64,000 nt of DNA from Belnapia moabensis DSM 16746 (GTDB lineage Bacteria; Pseudomonadota; Alphaproteobacteria; Acetobacterales; Acetobacteraceae), in assembly GCF_000745835.1 (NCBI RefSeq), contig NZ_JQKB01000007.1, forward strand, positions 121,867-185,866, read 5' to 3'. Below, in pieces: positions 52,943-64,000 of the stretch; position 1 is the stretch's first letter; each line of letters opens with the position of its first letter. Position numbers and translations under genes: made by a program. Under the pieces are notes generated by a model. The model saw only the letters and a list, made by a program, of their open reading frames with translations. It did no database searches and was not told the DNA's origin.

Positions 52943-54028
52943 TCAGCTGAAGGCGATGAGCTGACGGACGGCCTCGCCGGATTTGAGGCGGGCGAAGCCG
53001 GTGTTGATCTCGTCCAGCTTCAGCGTGCCCGAGATCAGGTGGTCGAGATGCAGGCGGCCCTGCTGCCAGAGCTTCAGCAGACGCGGCATGTCGACGCGGA
53101 AGTGGTTGGAGCCCATGGACGAGCCCTGGATCTTCCGCTCGCGCAGGAAGTCGAAGCCGTGCAGCTCGATCTTCACGCCGAAGGGGACCATGCCGATGAT
53201 CGTCGCCGTGCCGCCGGGGCGGAGCATGGCGAAGCTCTGCTCGGCGGTCGCCTTCAGGCCGAGCGCCTCGAAGCTGTAGTGGACGCCGCCGCCGGTCAGC
53301 TCCCTCACCTGCTGCACCGGGTCGTCGTTGCCGACGAGGATGGTGTCGGTGGCACCCATGATGCGGGCGAGGTCGAGCTTCGATTGCAGCCGGTCGATGG
53401 CGACAATGCGCGAGGCACCGGCCAGCGCCGCGCCGTTCACCGCCGAGAGGCCGACGCCGCCGCAGCCGATGACGGCGACCGTCGAGCCTGCCTCGATCTT
53501 CGCGGTGTTGAAGACGGCGCCGACGCCGGTGATGACGCCGCAGCCGACCAGCGTCGCGCGGTCGAGCGGGATGTCCGGGTCGATCTTCACCAGGGCGTTC
53601 TCGTGGACCACCATCTGCTCGGCGAAGGCGGAGAGGTTGAGGAACTGGTTCATCACCTCGCCGCCTTTCCAGGACAGACGGCGGGACTGGCCCGGGACCA
53701 TTTTCACCTCGGTGTTCTCGCAGAGCACCGTATGGCCCGTGGTGCATTGCGAGCAGGCGCCGCAGAAGACCGAAAGGCAGCCGATGACGTGGTCGCCGGG
53801 CTTGAGGTAGGTGACGTCGGAGCCGACGGCCTCCACTACGCCGGCGACTTCGTGGCCAGGGACGGTCGGCAGCGGGTGGGGATAGAGGCCCTCGATGAAG
53901 TGCAGGTCGGAGTGGCAGAGGCCGGCATAGGCGGTGCGCACCAGCACCTCGCGCGCCTTGGGCTTCTGCAGGGTGACCTCCTCGATGGTGAGCGGCTGGT
54001 TCACCTCGTGCAGGACGGCGGCCTTCAT
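52943..54028 (-). CDS. zinc-dependent alcohol dehydrogenase, class III/NDMA-like branch
   Basis: 361 residues. Catalytic Zn ligands in AGLCHSDLHFIEG and PGHEVAGVVEAVG; structural Zn Cys set in CGACSQCTTGHTVLC near 93-107; catalytic-site Cys in LVGCGVITGVGAVFNTAKIE; NAD fold VAVIGCGGVGLSAVNGAALA with AIDRLQSKL (NAD preference). The layout resembles glutathione-dependent formaldehyde and NDMA-dependent dehydrogenases, but the insert VPGQSRRLSWKGGEVMNQFL is its own. It oxidises alcohols or thiol adducts in the cytosol. The start has GGGAGGAA upstream and is divergent from the hydratase gene. Confidence 0.9.
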   Translation of the reverse strand: MKAAVLHEVNQPLTIEEVTLQKPKAREVLVRTAYAGLCHSDLHFIEGLYPHPLPTVPGHEVAGVVEAVGSDVTYLKPGDHVIGCLSVFCGACSQCTTGHTVLCENTEVKMVPGQSRRLSWKGGEVMNQFLNLSAFAEQMVVHENALVKIDPDIPLDRATLVGCGVITGVGAVFNTAKIEAGSTVAVIGCGGVGLSAVNGAALAGASRIVAIDRLQSKLDLARIMGATDTILVGNDDPVQQVRELTGGGVHYSFEALGLKATAEQSFAMLRPGGTATIIGMVPFGVKIELHGFDFLRERKIQGSSMGSNHFRVDMPRLLKLWQQGRLHLDHLISGTLKLDEINTGFARLKSGEAVRQLIAFS

Positions 54029-54104
54029 GGCGGGTTCCTCCCCTCTTGGACGGGGGGGACGATAGCATCTAGGCTCGGTCGTACCAGAGCGGGAGGAACG
54101 CCGG

Positions 54105-54893
54105 ATGGAGCTGTTGCAGGAGCGCGCGGAGGGCGTGCTGTGGCTCACCATGAACCGACCGGAGGTGCTGAACGCCCTCGGCGGCAACATGATGTGGGAC
54201 CTGCTCACCGCGCTGACCGAGGCGGCGACGGACCCCGAAATCGGCTGCGTGGTGCTGACCGGGGCGGGGCGCGGCTTCTCGGCGGGCGGCGACATGAAGG
54301 CGCGGGCGACGGGGGCGAAGCCGCCGCCGGCGACGCCCGAGGCCGGGGCGGATGAGCTGCGGAGCCGGATGGAGTGCTCGCGGCTGCTGCATGAGATGCC
54401 GAAGCCCACCATCGCCATGGTCAATGGCGTGGCGGCGGGCGCGGGGATGTCGCTGGCGCTGGCTTGCGACATGCGCATCGCCGGGACGAGTGCGCGGATG
54501 ACGACCGCCTTCGCCAATATGGGCTTCTCGGGGGATTTCGGCGGGCACTACTTCCTGGCGAAGCTGGTGGGGCCGGCCAAGGCACGCGAGCTCTACTTCA
54601 CCAGCGCGAAGCTCGATTCCGCGCAGATGGAGAAGCTTGGGTTGGTCAACCGGTTGGTGCCGGACGAGGAGCTGCGGGCGGAGACGGAGAAGCTGGCGCG
54701 GCAGCTCGGGCAAGGGCCGCGCGTCGCCTGGCGCTACATGAAGCGCAACATGAAGGTGGCCGAGGAAGGCACGCTCGCCGAGGCGCTGGATGCCGAGGCG
54801 ATTGGCATGATGCGGACGCGCGAGACCGAGGACCACCAGGAAGCGCTGCGGGCCTTCATGGAGAAGCGGCCGCCGCGCTTCCAGGGGAAGTAG
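54105..54893 (+). CDS. enoyl-CoA hydratase/isomerase, PaaG-like
   Basis: 262 residues, ATG 54105 after GGGAGGAA; TAGGCT at 54070-54075 may be its -10. Crotonase motifs: MNRPEVLNALGGNMM, VVLTGAGRGFSAGGDMKA (oxyanion hole), NGVAAGAGMSLALACDMRIA and TAFANMGFSGDFGGHYFLAK. The G-A-G-M in place of G-G-G-x-E means the usual first hydratase Glu is absent. That, with the G-D-F-G-G Asp, is the pattern of PaaG-like isomerases rather than classical hydratases. No phenylacetate genes nearby; substrate unknown. Confidence 0.88.
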   Translation: MELLQERAEGVLWLTMNRPEVLNALGGNMMWDLLTALTEAATDPEIGCVVLTGAGRGFSAGGDMKARATGAKPPPATPEAGADELRSRMECSRLLHEMPKPTIAMVNGVAAGAGMSLALACDMRIAGTSARMTTAFANMGFSGDFGGHYFLAKLVGPAKARELYFTSAKLDSAQMEKLGLVNRLVPDEELRAETEKLARQLGQGPRVAWRYMKRNMKVAEEGTLAEALDAEAIGMMRTRETEDHQEALRAFMEKRPPRFQGK

Positions 54894-54924
54894 GCTCGGG
54901 CCTTCCCGTGCGGTCGGTCGCGCC

Positions 54925-55293
54925 TCAGGCGTCCATGTTCCAGCAGTCGACGTCCCATTTCCAGGCGCCGCCTTCCTGCTTCCATAGGACGACGTATTTC
55001 AGCGGCACCGGCGGCGCGTCCGGGGTGGTGAAGATCTCGGCGCGCCCGACTTCCGAGGCGCGGTCACCGGTGACGACCAGTTCAAGCGAGTGCAGCTTTG
55101 CCCTGGTCACGCCCAGGCTCGAGGCCGCGGAGCGCCAGTAGTCTTGGATGCCGCCGAGGCCGGAGATGGCCGGGACGCCGGGCGAGAGCAGCCGGGCCCC
55201 TGCCGTGTAGACCTGGGCCAGGATGCCGAAGTCTCGCTCGGCAACGGCCTTCTCGAAAAGAAGGTTGATGTTCTGGAATGCCTCGTTGGACAT
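54925..55293 (-). CDS. SnoaL/NTF2-like (DUF4440-type) small protein
   Basis: 122 residues from ATG complementary to 55291-55293 with GGAGGGAGG upstream. The cone-shaped NTF2 fold is suggested by NINLLFEKAVAERDFGILAQ, LLSPGVPAISGLGGIQDYWR and a final YVVLWKQEGGAWKWDVDCWN. Many such proteins are ketosteroid-isomerase-like enzymes or binding proteins. No catalytic set can be named. It lies downstream of serA on the same strand but behind 74 bases, so it may be separate. Confidence 0.8.
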   Translation of the reverse strand: MSNEAFQNINLLFEKAVAERDFGILAQVYTAGARLLSPGVPAISGLGGIQDYWRSAASSLGVTRAKLHSLELVVTGDRASEVGRAEIFTTPDAPPVPLKYVVLWKQEGGAWKWDVDCWNMDA

Positions 55294-55367
55294 TGCCTTG
55301 CCTCCCTCCTGCCGGCGCAGCTTGCACGGGAAGGAGGGAAACAATCATCACGCCTGGTTGACGAAAC

Positions 55368-56954
55368 CTAGAAGCGAAGCGGTACGGCCTGCACCACGAG
55401 TGGTAGGCTACGCACCTCCGCCAGCACCGGCTCCGGCATCGGCCCGTCGAGCGAGACGAGGCAGATGGCATCGCCCCCCTGGGCGGCACGGCCCAGGTGG
55501 AAGGTGGCGATGTTGATGCCGGCATTGGCCAGCGTCATGCCGAAGCGGCCGATGAAGCCGGGCTTGTCCTGGTTCGTCACGTAGAGCATGTGCGGGGCGA
55601 AGTCGGCCTCCACCGCGATGCCCTTGATCTCGACCAGGCGGGGCTTCGCGTCGCCGACCAGCGTGCCGGCGACGCTGCGGGTGCGGCCCTCCGTCACCAC
55701 CGTCACGCGCAGCAGCGTAGCGTAGTCGCCGCGGCGCTCGTGGACCGTCTCGGCGACCTCGATGCCGCGCTCCTTCGCCACCACCGGCGCGTTCACCATG
55801 TTGACCGCACCCATCAGCGGGGTCAGCACGCCGGCGAGCGCGGCCGCCGTCAGCGGGCGGCGGTTGAGTTCGGCGACATGGCCCTCGTATTCGACGCGGA
55901 TGGAGTGGATGGCGTCGTCCTGCGCGGCCGTGAGCTGGCCGGCCATGGCGCCGAGCAGGCGGGCCAGCTCCATGTAGGGCTTGAGGCGGGGGGCTTCCTC
56001 CGCCGTCACGCTCGGCATGTTGATGGCGTTGGAGACGGCGCCGGTCAGCAGGTAGTCGGCCATCTGGTCGGCGACCTGGAGGGCGACGTTCTCCTGCGCC
56101 TCGGCGGTGGCGGCGCCGAGATGCGGGGTGCAGACGACGTTCTCGAGGGCGAAGAGCGGGCTCTCCGTCGCGGGTTCGGTCTCGAAGACGTCGAGGGCGG
56201 CGCCGGCGACATGGCCTGATTGCAGCGCCTCGGCCAGCGCCTGCTCATCGACCAGCCCGCCGCGGGCGCAGTTGACGATGCGGACGCCGCGCTTGAGCTT
56301 CGCGATGTTCTGGCGGCTGAGGATGTTGCGCGTCTGCTCGGTCAGCGGCGTGTGCAGCGTGACGATGTCGGCGCGCTCGAGCAACTCGTTCAGCTCGACC
56401 TTCTCGACGCCCAGCTCGACGGCGCGCTTCTCGGAGAGGAAGGGGTCGAAGGCGACGACCTTCATCTTCAGGCCGACGGCGCGGTCGGCGACGATGGAGC
56501 CGATATTGCCGCAGCCGATCAGCCCGAGCGTCTTGCCGAAGAGCTCGACGCCCATGAAGCGGTTCTTCTCCCACTTGCCCGCCTTCGTCGAGGTGCTGGC
56601 CTCGGGAATCTGGCGGGCGAGGGCGAAGATCATGGCGATCGCATGCTCGGCGGTGGTGATGGCGTTGCCGTAGGGCGTGTTCATCACCACGACGCCGCGC
56701 GCGGTGGCGCTGGTGACGTCGACATTGTCGACGCCGATGCCGGCGCGGCCGACGACCTTGAGGTTGGGCGCGGCGTCGAGCAGCTCGCGCGTCACCTTGG
56801 TCGCGCTGCGGACGGCGAGGCCGTCATAGGGCGCGATGATGGCGCGCAGCTCGGCCGGCGACAGGCCGGGCCTGAAATCGACCTCGAGGCCGCGGCGCTT
56901 GAAGATCTCGATGGCGGCGGGGGAGAGCTTGTCGGAGATGAGGACGCGGGGCAT
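55368..56954 (-). CDS. serA: D-3-phosphoglycerate dehydrogenase
   Basis: 528 residues, the long PHGDH type. N-terminal [23 protein letters not shown] fold [20 protein letters not shown]; catalytic Arg in [16 protein letters not shown], Glu and His in [20 protein letters not shown]. An intervening ASB domain (about 320-450) and a C-terminal ACT domain ([20 protein letters not shown]) follow, the latter giving serine feedback. It oxidises 3-phosphoglycerate with NAD in the first step of serine synthesis. The start overlaps the serC stop by one base (TGATG). Confidence 0.97.
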   Translation of the reverse strand: MPRVLISDKLSPAAIEIFKRRGLEVDFRPGLSPAELRAIIAPYDGLAVRSATKVTRELLDAAPNLKVVGRAGIGVDNVDVTSATARGVVVMNTPYGNAITTAEHAIAMIFALARQIPEASTSTKAGKWEKNRFMGVELFGKTLGLIGCGNIGSIVADRAVGLKMKVVAFDPFLSEKRAVELGVEKVELNELLERADIVTLHTPLTEQTRNILSRQNIAKLKRGVRIVNCARGGLVDEQALAEALQSGHVAGAALDVFETEPATESPLFALENVVCTPHLGAATAEAQENVALQVADQMADYLLTGAVSNAINMPSVTAEEAPRLKPYMELARLLGAMAGQLTAAQDDAIHSIRVEYEGHVAELNRRPLTAAALAGVLTPLMGAVNMVNAPVVAKERGIEVAETVHERRGDYATLLRVTVVTEGRTRSVAGTLVGDAKPRLVEIKGIAVEADFAPHMLYVTNQDKPGFIGRFGMTLANAGINIATFHLGRAAQGGDAICLVSLDGPMPEPVLAEVRSLPLVVQAVPLRF

Positions 56955-58132
56955 CAGGCGGCGGCCTTCTGCTGCTCGGCCTCGACGCTCGTAAACGCCC
57001 AGTCGAGCCAGGGGAGCAGGGCTTCGATGTCGCTCGTCTCGACGGTGGCGCCGCCCCAGATGCGGAGGCCCGGAGGCGCGTCGCGGTAGGCGGCGGCGTC
57101 GAGGGCGACGCCCTCCTTCTCCAGCAGTCCGGCCAGCGACTTCGCCGCCTTGGCCTGGGCTTCGGCGTCGAGCGCAGTGAACCAGGGGGCCGTGATTCTC
57201 AGACAGATGGAGGTGCAGGAACGGGTCGCCGCGTCCTCGGCCAGGAAGTCGACCCAGGAGGTGCGGGCGACCCAGGCGGCGATGGCGGCGAGGTTGGCCT
57301 CGGAGCGGGCGATCAGGGCGAGCAGGCCGCCGATGGATTCGGCCCAGCGGAGGCCGTCCAGCGCGTCCTCGACGGCGAGCATGGAGGGCGTGTTGATGGT
57401 CTCGCCCTTGAAGATGCCCTCGTTCAGCTTGCCGTCCTTGGTCATGCGGAAGATTTTCGGCATGGGCCAGGCGGGCTTGTGGGACTCAAGCCGCTCGACG
57501 GCGCGGGGGCTCAACGCCAGCATGCCGTGGGCGGCCTCGCCGCCGAGGACCTTCTGCCAGGACCAGGTGACGACATCGAGCTTGTCCCAGCGGAGGTCCA
57601 TGGCGAAGGCGGCACTGGTGGCGTCGCAGATGGCGAGGCCCTGGCGGCCGGCGGGAATCCAATCGGCGTTGGGGAGGCGGACGCCGCTGGTGGTGCCGTT
57701 CCAGACGAAGACGAGGTCGCGCGAAGCATCCACCGAGGCGAGGTCGGGGAGCTGGCCGTAGGGGGCGGCGATCACGCGGGCATCGGGCAGCTTCAGCTGC
57801 TTGATGACATCCGTGCCCCAGTCCTTGGAGAAGCTCTCCCAGGCCAGGACATCGACGCCGCGGGTGCCGAGGAGGGACCAGAGGGCCATCTCCACCGCGC
57901 CGGTATCGGAGGCGGGAACGATGCCAAGGCGCCAGTCGGCCGGCATGCCGAGCACGGCCTTGCTGCGGGAGATGACCTCGGCGAGGCGGGCCTTCGGCCC
58001 TGCGGCGCGGTGGCTGCGGCCGAGATAGGCGCCAGCGAGGGCGTCGAGGGTCCAGCCGGGGCGCTTGGCGCAGGGGCCGGAGGAGAATTGGGGGTTGGTC
58101 GGACGGAGTCCGGGCTTGGTGGCGCTTGCCAT
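56954..58132 (-). CDS. serC: phosphoserine aminotransferase
   Basis: 392 residues of the alphaproteobacterial SerC branch: [20 protein letters not shown] at the start, [20 protein letters not shown] with the PLP Lys (about 200), and [20 protein letters not shown] in the cofactor pocket. It transaminates 3-phosphohydroxypyruvate made by SerA, which is encoded immediately downstream; serB is not in the window. The start ATG complementary to 58130-58132 follows GGAAGGGAG. Confidence 0.96.
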   Translation of the reverse strand: MASATKPGLRPTNPQFSSGPCAKRPGWTLDALAGAYLGRSHRAAGPKARLAEVISRSKAVLGMPADWRLGIVPASDTGAVEMALWSLLGTRGVDVLAWESFSKDWGTDVIKQLKLPDARVIAAPYGQLPDLASVDASRDLVFVWNGTTSGVRLPNADWIPAGRQGLAICDATSAAFAMDLRWDKLDVVTWSWQKVLGGEAAHGMLALSPRAVERLESHKPAWPMPKIFRMTKDGKLNEGIFKGETINTPSMLAVEDALDGLRWAESIGGLLALIARSEANLAAIAAWVARTSWVDFLAEDAATRSCTSICLRITAPWFTALDAEAQAKAAKSLAGLLEKEGVALDAAAYRDAPPGLRIWGGATVETSDIEALLPWLDWAFTSVEAEQQKAAA

Positions 58133-58198
58133 GATGCAGCTCCCTTCCAGAAGCGGATGCGCCCCGGTGGGGGGGCGTGGCCCGCCGGAAGGGGTAGA

Positions 58199-58987
58199 TC
58201 AGGCCAGCAGCGAGAGCAAGGGGCTCGACGTGCCGCCGGAGGCGCTGCCGGCGGCGGCGATGACGTAGCGCTGGGCGAGCTTCTCCAGCGCCTTCGGGTC
58301 CTTGAGGTCGGCGAGTTTCAGGCGGGAGGTGATAGCGGCCGCCTGGGTCTCGATCGGCTGCACGACCATGGAATTCGGCAGGCCGAGCGCGCCGGTGATG
58401 ACGCGGCGGAGCACGGTGTTGCCGAGGATGTTGTAGACGTTGGTCTCGCCCTTGGCATTCTTCAGGAAGTAGAGCGCGTCGGAGATGCCGGCATTCTTCT
58501 CGTCGAGCCCGGTGCGGTACTGGTACTCGAGGAAGCCGTCCATCATCTGCTGCTGGAGCTTCGGGTCCTTCAGGGCAGCGAGGCCGCGGGCCTTGAGGTC
58601 GAGCGTCTTGGCGGCGGCGGTGAAGCGCTTGTCGAGGCTGGCGAGAAGACCCTTGGGGTCCTTCGGGTCGGCAGTGAGGGCCTTCTGCACCAGGCCCGGA
58701 TAGGCTGCCTGGTCGGCGAGGCCTAGGGCGGGAAGCAGGACATTCAGTACGCGCGGGTCCTGCAGGGCGGATTTCACGTCGCGCGCCTTGGCGATGGCGG
58801 TCTGGAATTGCTTCAGCGCGGTGAGGGTGACGGGATCCTTCTTTTCCTGGGCGACGCCCTTGGCTGTGGCGCCGGCGGCCTGGGCGGCTTTCAGCGCGGC
58901 GAGGCTGGAGGCCGCGTCGCCGGTATTGGCGGAGCCGGCGTCGGATGCGCCGAAGAGCACCGACGCCAGGGAGGCAGTGACCTGCAT
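58199..58987 (-). CDS. DUF1217 (flagella-associated) protein
   Basis: 262 residues from ATG complementary to 58985-58987, MQVTASLASVLFGASDAGSA. The pattern of many helices with KDPVTLTALKQFQTAIAKAR, ALQDPRVLNVLLPALGLADQ, QMMDGFLEYQYRTGLDEKNA and NTVLRRVITGALGLPNSMVV fits DUF1217, seen in alphaproteobacteria near flagellar genes. No ribosome site better than weak is seen. It stands alone here between pgm and serC, so a flagellar role is based on family knowledge only. Confidence 0.75.
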   Translation of the reverse strand: MQVTASLASVLFGASDAGSANTGDAASSLAALKAAQAAGATAKGVAQEKKDPVTLTALKQFQTAIAKARDVKSALQDPRVLNVLLPALGLADQAAYPGLVQKALTADPKDPKGLLASLDKRFTAAAKTLDLKARGLAALKDPKLQQQMMDGFLEYQYRTGLDEKNAGISDALYFLKNAKGETNVYNILGNTVLRRVITGALGLPNSMVVQPIETQAAAITSRLKLADLKDPKALEKLAQRYVIAAAGSASGGTSSPLLSLLA

Positions 58988-59034
58988 GGCGTCGGCAGTC
59001 TGGCGGGCGCGGGTTGAGGCGGCGTTAACGCGCC

Positions 59035-60723
<1,689 letters not shown>

Positions 60724-60777
60724 TCACGGCGGACGGAACGCGGGGGAACCGATCCGGCTTCCGGCTGTTCGCGCTGC

Positions 60778-61800
60778 ATGACCCGATCCCAGGCTTCCGT
60801 CCTCATTCTGCTCGTCCTGCTGCTGATGCTGTTCTGGCTGGCGCCGGATGTGCCGCTGCTCGGCTTCGCCGCCGTGCTCCTGGCCATCGCGCTGCGGGCG
60901 GGAGGCGAGCCGCTGGCGTGGAAGACCGGGCTGCCGGATTGGGCGGCGGTGCTGGTCGTCGCCGTACTGGTGGTGGTGGTGATCGGCCTGGCGGGCTGGG
61001 CGGCGGCGGGGCCGTTGACCGAACAGGCGCGGGAGCTGGCGCAGCAACTGCCGAAGAGCCTCGAAGCGCTGCGCGGGCGGCTGGCCGATACCGGCTGGGG
61101 CGACTGGGTGCTGCATCAGGTGGATCCGGGGCGGATCTTCGGCAGCGGCGGGGCGGAGAATGCCGCCGCCGCGGCGGCCTCGGCGGCGAGCACGACGCTC
61201 GGCGGGCTCGGCAATGCGGTGCTGGTGGTGCTGCTCGCGCTCTATCTCGCGGTGCAGCCGGAGGGGTATGTGCGTGGGCTGCGGCATCTCTTCGCTCCGG
61301 CGCTCGACGAGCAAGTGCGGGAGACGCTGGAGGAGGCGGGGCATACGCTGCGCGGCTGGCTGCTGGGCCAGGCCTTCGCCATGGTGGTTGCCGGGACGCT
61401 GACCTGGATCGGGCTGATGCTGCTCGGCGTGCCGCTCGCGGGACTGCTGGCGACCATTATCGCAGTGCTGAATTTCATCCCCGTGATCGGGCCGCTGATC
61501 GGCGCTGTGCCGGCCATGCTGCTGGCGCTGACGCAGGACCCGCTGCTGCCCTTCTGGGTGCTTGGCCTCATCGTGCTGGTGCAGACTGTCGAGGGGAATT
61601 TCCTGACGCCGATGGTGCAGAGCAAGACGGCGGACCTGCCCCCTGCCCTGCTGCTCGTCACCCAGGTGCTGACGGGGGCGCTGTTCGGGCTGCTCGGCGT
61701 GGCGCTGGCGGCGCCGCTCTCGGCGCTGGGGCTCGTCGTCGTCAGGAAGGGCTATGTGGAGGGGTGGCTGGACTGGCCGCGGGAGAAGAAGGAAGGCTGA
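60778..61800 (+). CDS. AI-2E family (PerM/YdgG-like) transporter
   Basis: 340 residues, ATG 60778. Seven to eight hydrophobic segments with the family layout: two N-terminal helices, a soluble part (ELAQQLPKSLEALRGRLADT), then LVVLLALYLAVQPEGYVRGL, WLLGQAFAMVVAGTLTWIGL, VPLAGLLATIIAVLNFIPVI and GPLIGAVPAMLLALTQDPLL, and a final segment set containing EGNFLTPMVQSKTADLPPAL. The family includes autoinducer-2 exporters and Na+/H+ antiporters, so the substrate is open. It ends before two hairpins and converges with phzF-like. Confidence 0.9.
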   Translation: MTRSQASVLILLVLLLMLFWLAPDVPLLGFAAVLLAIALRAGGEPLAWKTGLPDWAAVLVVAVLVVVVIGLAGWAAAGPLTEQARELAQQLPKSLEALRGRLADTGWGDWVLHQVDPGRIFGSGGAENAAAAAASAASTTLGGLGNAVLVVLLALYLAVQPEGYVRGLRHLFAPALDEQVRETLEEAGHTLRGWLLGQAFAMVVAGTLTWIGLMLLGVPLAGLLATIIAVLNFIPVIGPLIGAVPAMLLALTQDPLLPFWVLGLIVLVQTVEGNFLTPMVQSKTADLPPALLLVTQVLTGALFGLLGVALAAPLSALGLVVVRKGYVEGWLDWPREKKEG

Positions 61801-61808
61801 CGCGATCA

Positions 61809-61827
61809 GGGAGGGCGCTGCCCTCCC
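61809..61827. terminator. hairpin after AI-2E gene
   Basis: GGGAGGGC, loop GCT, GCCCTCCC: a perfect 8-bp stem eight bases after the stop of the AI-2E-family gene. With the second hairpin it fills the 66-base convergent gap. The wording resembles a dispersed G/C-rich intergenic element but only one copy is in the window. Confidence 0.5.
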
Positions 61828-61840
61828 CGAACCCCTCCCG

Positions 61841-61861
61841 CCAGGCCGGAACCCGGCCTGG
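61841..61861. terminator. second hairpin, before the PhzF-like gene end
   Basis: CCAGGCCGG, loop AAC, CCGGCCTGG: a perfect 9-bp stem five bases beyond the stop of the minus-strand PhzF-like gene. It can act as terminator for that gene while the hairpin at 61809 serves the plus-strand gene. Confidence 0.5.
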
Positions 61862-61866
61862 ACCAG

Positions 61867-62751
61867 TCAGAGTTGGGCTTCGCCGCTTAACACCGGAACA
61901 CACCCTCCGCCGACGGTGGCACGGATGCCGTCTGGCATGCGGCGGGCGGTGGTGCGGAGCAGGCTGGGGCGGCCCATCTCGACGCCCTGCAGGATGTCGA
62001 TGGCGTGGCGCTCGGCGCCGCTCAGCGAGAGCAGGAAGCCGGTGAGCGGCGTGGCGGCGCTGCCGGTCGCGGCATCCTCCGGCGTGCCGGAGAGCGGCGA
62101 GAACATGCGGGCGCGGAGGCGCTCACCATCCCGGCGGTAGAGGTAGAGGGAGAGGCGGCCGCCGAGCGCGGGCAGCGTCTCGACGGCGCGGCGGAAGGCG
62201 GCGTGGTCGGGGGCGGCGGTGGCGAGGGCTTGGGGCGTCACTTCGAGCAGGACGCGGGGGTTGCCGCCGTCGGAGGCGAGGGTCGGCGCGTGGCGGGCGG
62301 TGAGGATGGCCTCGGCCGGGATGCCGGCGCAGGCGGCGATGGGAGCGAGCGGGAGGGCTTCGCCGATCGTCAGCGGCTGGGGGGCGGCGACGGTGGTCGA
62401 GAGGACGGCGCCGGCGGCGTCGCGTTCGACCGCGATCTCGACGAGGCCGGCCAGTTGCTCGAAGCGGAGGATGCCGTCGCGGGCGCGGTCGGCGAGGACA
62501 TAAGCGGTGCCGACATTGGGATGGCCGGCAAAGGGCATCTCGGCGGTGCGGTTGAAGATGCGGACGCGGGCGGTGTTCGCGGGATCATCGGGGGGCAGGA
62601 CGAAGGTGGTCTCGCTCAGATTGAACTCGCTGGCGAGGGATTGCATCTCGGCATCCGAGAGGCCGCGCGCGTCGGGGAAGACGGCGAGCTGGTTGCCGCC
62701 GAAGCGGCGGTCGGTGAAGACGTCGAGGGTGACGAAGGGGAAACGCCTCAT
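61867..62751 (-). CDS. PhzF-family isomerase/epimerase
   Basis: 294 residues. PhzF motifs: [32 protein letters not shown] with the catalytic Glu near 46, FNRTAEMPFAGHPNVGTAYV and MFSPLSGTPEDAATGSAATP with the conserved Asp. The two-domain diaminopimelate-epimerase fold catalyses proton shifts on small metabolites; phenazine-synthesis genes are absent, so it belongs to the broad unassigned group. Its ATG overlaps the thiD stop (ATGA), placing it third in glmM-thiD-phzF. Confidence 0.9.
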   Translation of the reverse strand: MRRFPFVTLDVFTDRRFGGNQLAVFPDARGLSDAEMQSLASEFNLSETTFVLPPDDPANTARVRIFNRTAEMPFAGHPNVGTAYVLADRARDGILRFEQLAGLVEIAVERDAAGAVLSTTVAAPQPLTIGEALPLAPIAACAGIPAEAILTARHAPTLASDGGNPRVLLEVTPQALATAAPDHAAFRRAVETLPALGGRLSLYLYRRDGERLRARMFSPLSGTPEDAATGSAATPLTGFLLSLSGAERHAIDILQGVEMGRPSLLRTTARRMPDGIRATVGGGCVPVLSGEAQL

Positions 62752-63545
62752 CCGATGCGGGCCAAGTCGAGGGTGACGGCGTGGTTCAGCGGGCCATGGC
62801 CGCGGCCGAAGCCGGGGGCGGCGAGGATGGCGGCGCGGACATAGCGACGGGCGCGGGCGACGGCCTCGGCCAGCGGCAAGGCCTGGGCGAGGCCGGCGGC
62901 GATGGCGCTGGCGAGGGTGCAGCCGGTGCCGTGGGTGTGCCGGGTCTCGATGCGGGTGTCCTCGAAGCGGATGATGCCCTCAGGGGTGCCGAGCAGGTCG
63001 ACGAGAACCGGGCCGTCGAGATGGCCGCCCTTCAGCAACACCGCTTCGGCGCCGAGGGCGAGCAAGGCGGGCATGGCGGCCAGCATCTCGGCTTCGGCGG
63101 TGATGCGGAGGCCGGTCAGCACCTCGGCTTCGGGGAGGTTCGGGGTGATGAGCGTAGCGCGGGGGATGAGGCGGCGCTTCAGCGTCTCGACCGCATCGGG
63201 TTGCAGCAGGGGGTGGCCGCCCTTCGCCACCATGACCGGGTCCGCGACGAGGGGGATGCCAGGGGGGAGCGCGTCGCAGACCGCCGAGATGGTCGGGCTG
63301 TCGTGCAGCATGCCGGTCTTCAGCGCGTCGGCGCCGAGGTCGCGGAGGACGACCTCCATCTGCTGGCGGATGAACTCCGTCGGGATGGGGAGGACGCCGT
63401 GGACGCCCTCGGTGTTCTGCGCGGTGAGAGCGGTGATCGCCGTCATGGCGAAGCCGCCGAGGGCAGTGACCGCCTTGATGTCGGCCTGGATGCCGGCGCC
63501 GCCGCCAGAATCGGAGCCGGCGACGATGAGGACGCGGCCCTTCAT
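62748..63545 (-). CDS. thiD: hydroxymethylpyrimidine/phosphomethylpyrimidine kinase
   Basis: 265 residues. [20 protein letters not shown] at the N-terminus, [55 protein letters not shown] and the anion-hole [20 protein letters not shown] are the ribokinase-fold ThiD blocks. It phosphorylates HMP and HMP-P in thiamine synthesis. Start and stop overlap glmM and the PhzF-like gene by four bases each. No TPP riboswitch precedes it, as it sits inside the operon. Confidence 0.96.
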   Translation of the reverse strand: MKGRVLIVAGSDSGGGAGIQADIKAVTALGGFAMTAITALTAQNTEGVHGVLPIPTEFIRQQMEVVLRDLGADALKTGMLHDSPTISAVCDALPPGIPLVADPVMVAKGGHPLLQPDAVETLKRRLIPRATLITPNLPEAEVLTGLRITAEAEMLAAMPALLALGAEAVLLKGGHLDGPVLVDLLGTPEGIIRFEDTRIETRHTHGTGCTLASAIAAGLAQALPLAEAVARARRYVRAAILAAPGFGRGHGPLNHAVTLDLARIG

Positions 63546-64000
63546 GCGGTGATCCGGGCGCGGATGGTGGCGGCCAGCGATTCGACGGTTTCGGTGACGA
63601 GGGCTTCGTCCTCTGCCTCGGCCATGACGCGGATCAGCGGCTCGGTGCCGCTGGCGCGGATCAGGATGCGGCCGCGGTCGCCTAAGCGCTCCTCGAAGGC
63701 GGCGATCTCGCGCTGCACGGCATCGTCCTTCAGCGGCGAGGCGCCGGCGAAGCGGACATTCACCAGGCGCTGCGGCAGCGGGGTGAAGCGGCGGCAGACC
63801 TCGCTGGCGGGGCGCTTCTCCTGGACGAGGACGGAGAGGACCTGGAGGGCGGCGATGAGGCCGTCGCCCGTCGTGGCGAAGTCGGCCATGATGACGTGGC
63901 CCGACTGCTCGCCGCCGAGGTTGCAGCCGGCATCGCGCATCCGCTCGCCGACATAGCGGTCGCCGACGGCGGTGCGGAGGAGGTTGAGGCCGAGGCCCTT
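63542..64000 (-). CDS. glmM: phosphoglucosamine mutase, C-terminal part
   Basis: About 152 C-terminal residues; the gene continues beyond base 64000. Motifs [40 protein letters not shown] (sugar-binding loop) and [20 protein letters not shown] (phosphate loop) identify GlmM, which converts glucosamine-6-phosphate to glucosamine-1-phosphate for peptidoglycan and LPS. Its stop overlaps the thiD start (ATGA). The active-site Ser and metal loop lie outside the window. Confidence 0.95.
   Translation of the reverse strand, partial: KGLGLNLLRTAVGDRYVGERMRDAGCNLGGEQSGHVIMADFATTGDGLIAALQVLSVLVQEKRPASEVCRRFTPLPQRLVNVRFAGASPLKDDAVQREIAAFEERLGDRGRILIRASGTEPLIRVMAEAEDEALVTETVESLAATIRARITA

Overview
The window is a high-GC chromosomal segment from what looks like an alphaproteobacterium of the Acetobacteraceae (Roseomonas-like). 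This is inferred from base composition and codon use, from several Tat-exported Bug-type solute-binding proteins without permeases, from the split purS-purQ-purL with the purL-bolA-grxD order usual in alphaproteobacteria, and from a DUF1217 flagella-associated protein. No transposase, integrase, phage gene, CRISPR array or rRNA was seen. There is one tRNA (Tyr).

Layout. 1-4.7 kb: LivK-type binding protein (cut by the window edge), MetE C-terminal-like methyltransferase, Bug protein, exported Gfo/Idh/MocA oxidoreductase, tRNA-Tyr. 4.8-8.7 kb: PhcB-like SAM methyltransferase coupled to an unknown protein, divergent from an animal-type haem peroxidase plus a small partner; a four-half-site inverted repeat lies between them. 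8.7-14.5 kb: an Ig-like repeat protein (probable frameshift at its last codons), a YcaO enzyme and a SARP/TPR regulator on one strand. 14.7-21 kb: purC-purS-small membrane protein-purQ, then purL-bolA-grxD, with a gene for a three-LCCL/OmpA envelope protein placed in reverse between purQ and purL. 21-25.4 kb: AAA ATPase with a strong AT-rich promoter, glutamine-dependent nadE, isochorismatase-like hydrolase.

25.4-32.5 kb is the most coherent accessory system: a six-gene operon (CoA-ester lyase, class III CoA-transferase, NtaA-like FMN monooxygenase, Bug protein, AtuA-family protein, DUF4387). Four of its five junctions are stop/start overlaps, and it is divergent from a LysR regulator only 12 bases away. 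It reads as uptake, oxidation, CoA activation and cleavage of an unknown organic acid. 32.5-47.9 kb: GST, SDR, 3-hydroxyisobutyrate-dehydrogenase-like enzyme, DUF2188, an Ldh-GT4-GT9 operon, a DUF2235 lipase-like protein, ModA-like and Bug binding proteins, amidase, LysE exporter, lipoprotein, FAH-family enzyme and alpha/beta hydrolase. 48-54.9 kb: FAD oxidoreductase with flavin-halogenase motifs, SDR, TPR protein, GT39-type membrane glycosyltransferase, Zn alcohol dehydrogenase, PaaG-like hydratase/isomerase. 54.9-64 kb: NTF2-like protein, serC-serA, DUF1217, pgm, AI-2E-family permease, and glmM-thiD-phzF (glmM cut by the right edge).

Most multi-gene units are packed by 4-base stop/start overlaps, implying translational coupling. 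Convergent pairs are often separated by near-perfect hairpins acting as likely bidirectional terminators. Extended -10 elements (TGCTATA) precede purC and purL, and a shared GGCGGCTAGACTG element precedes two other genes, one of which would then be leaderless.
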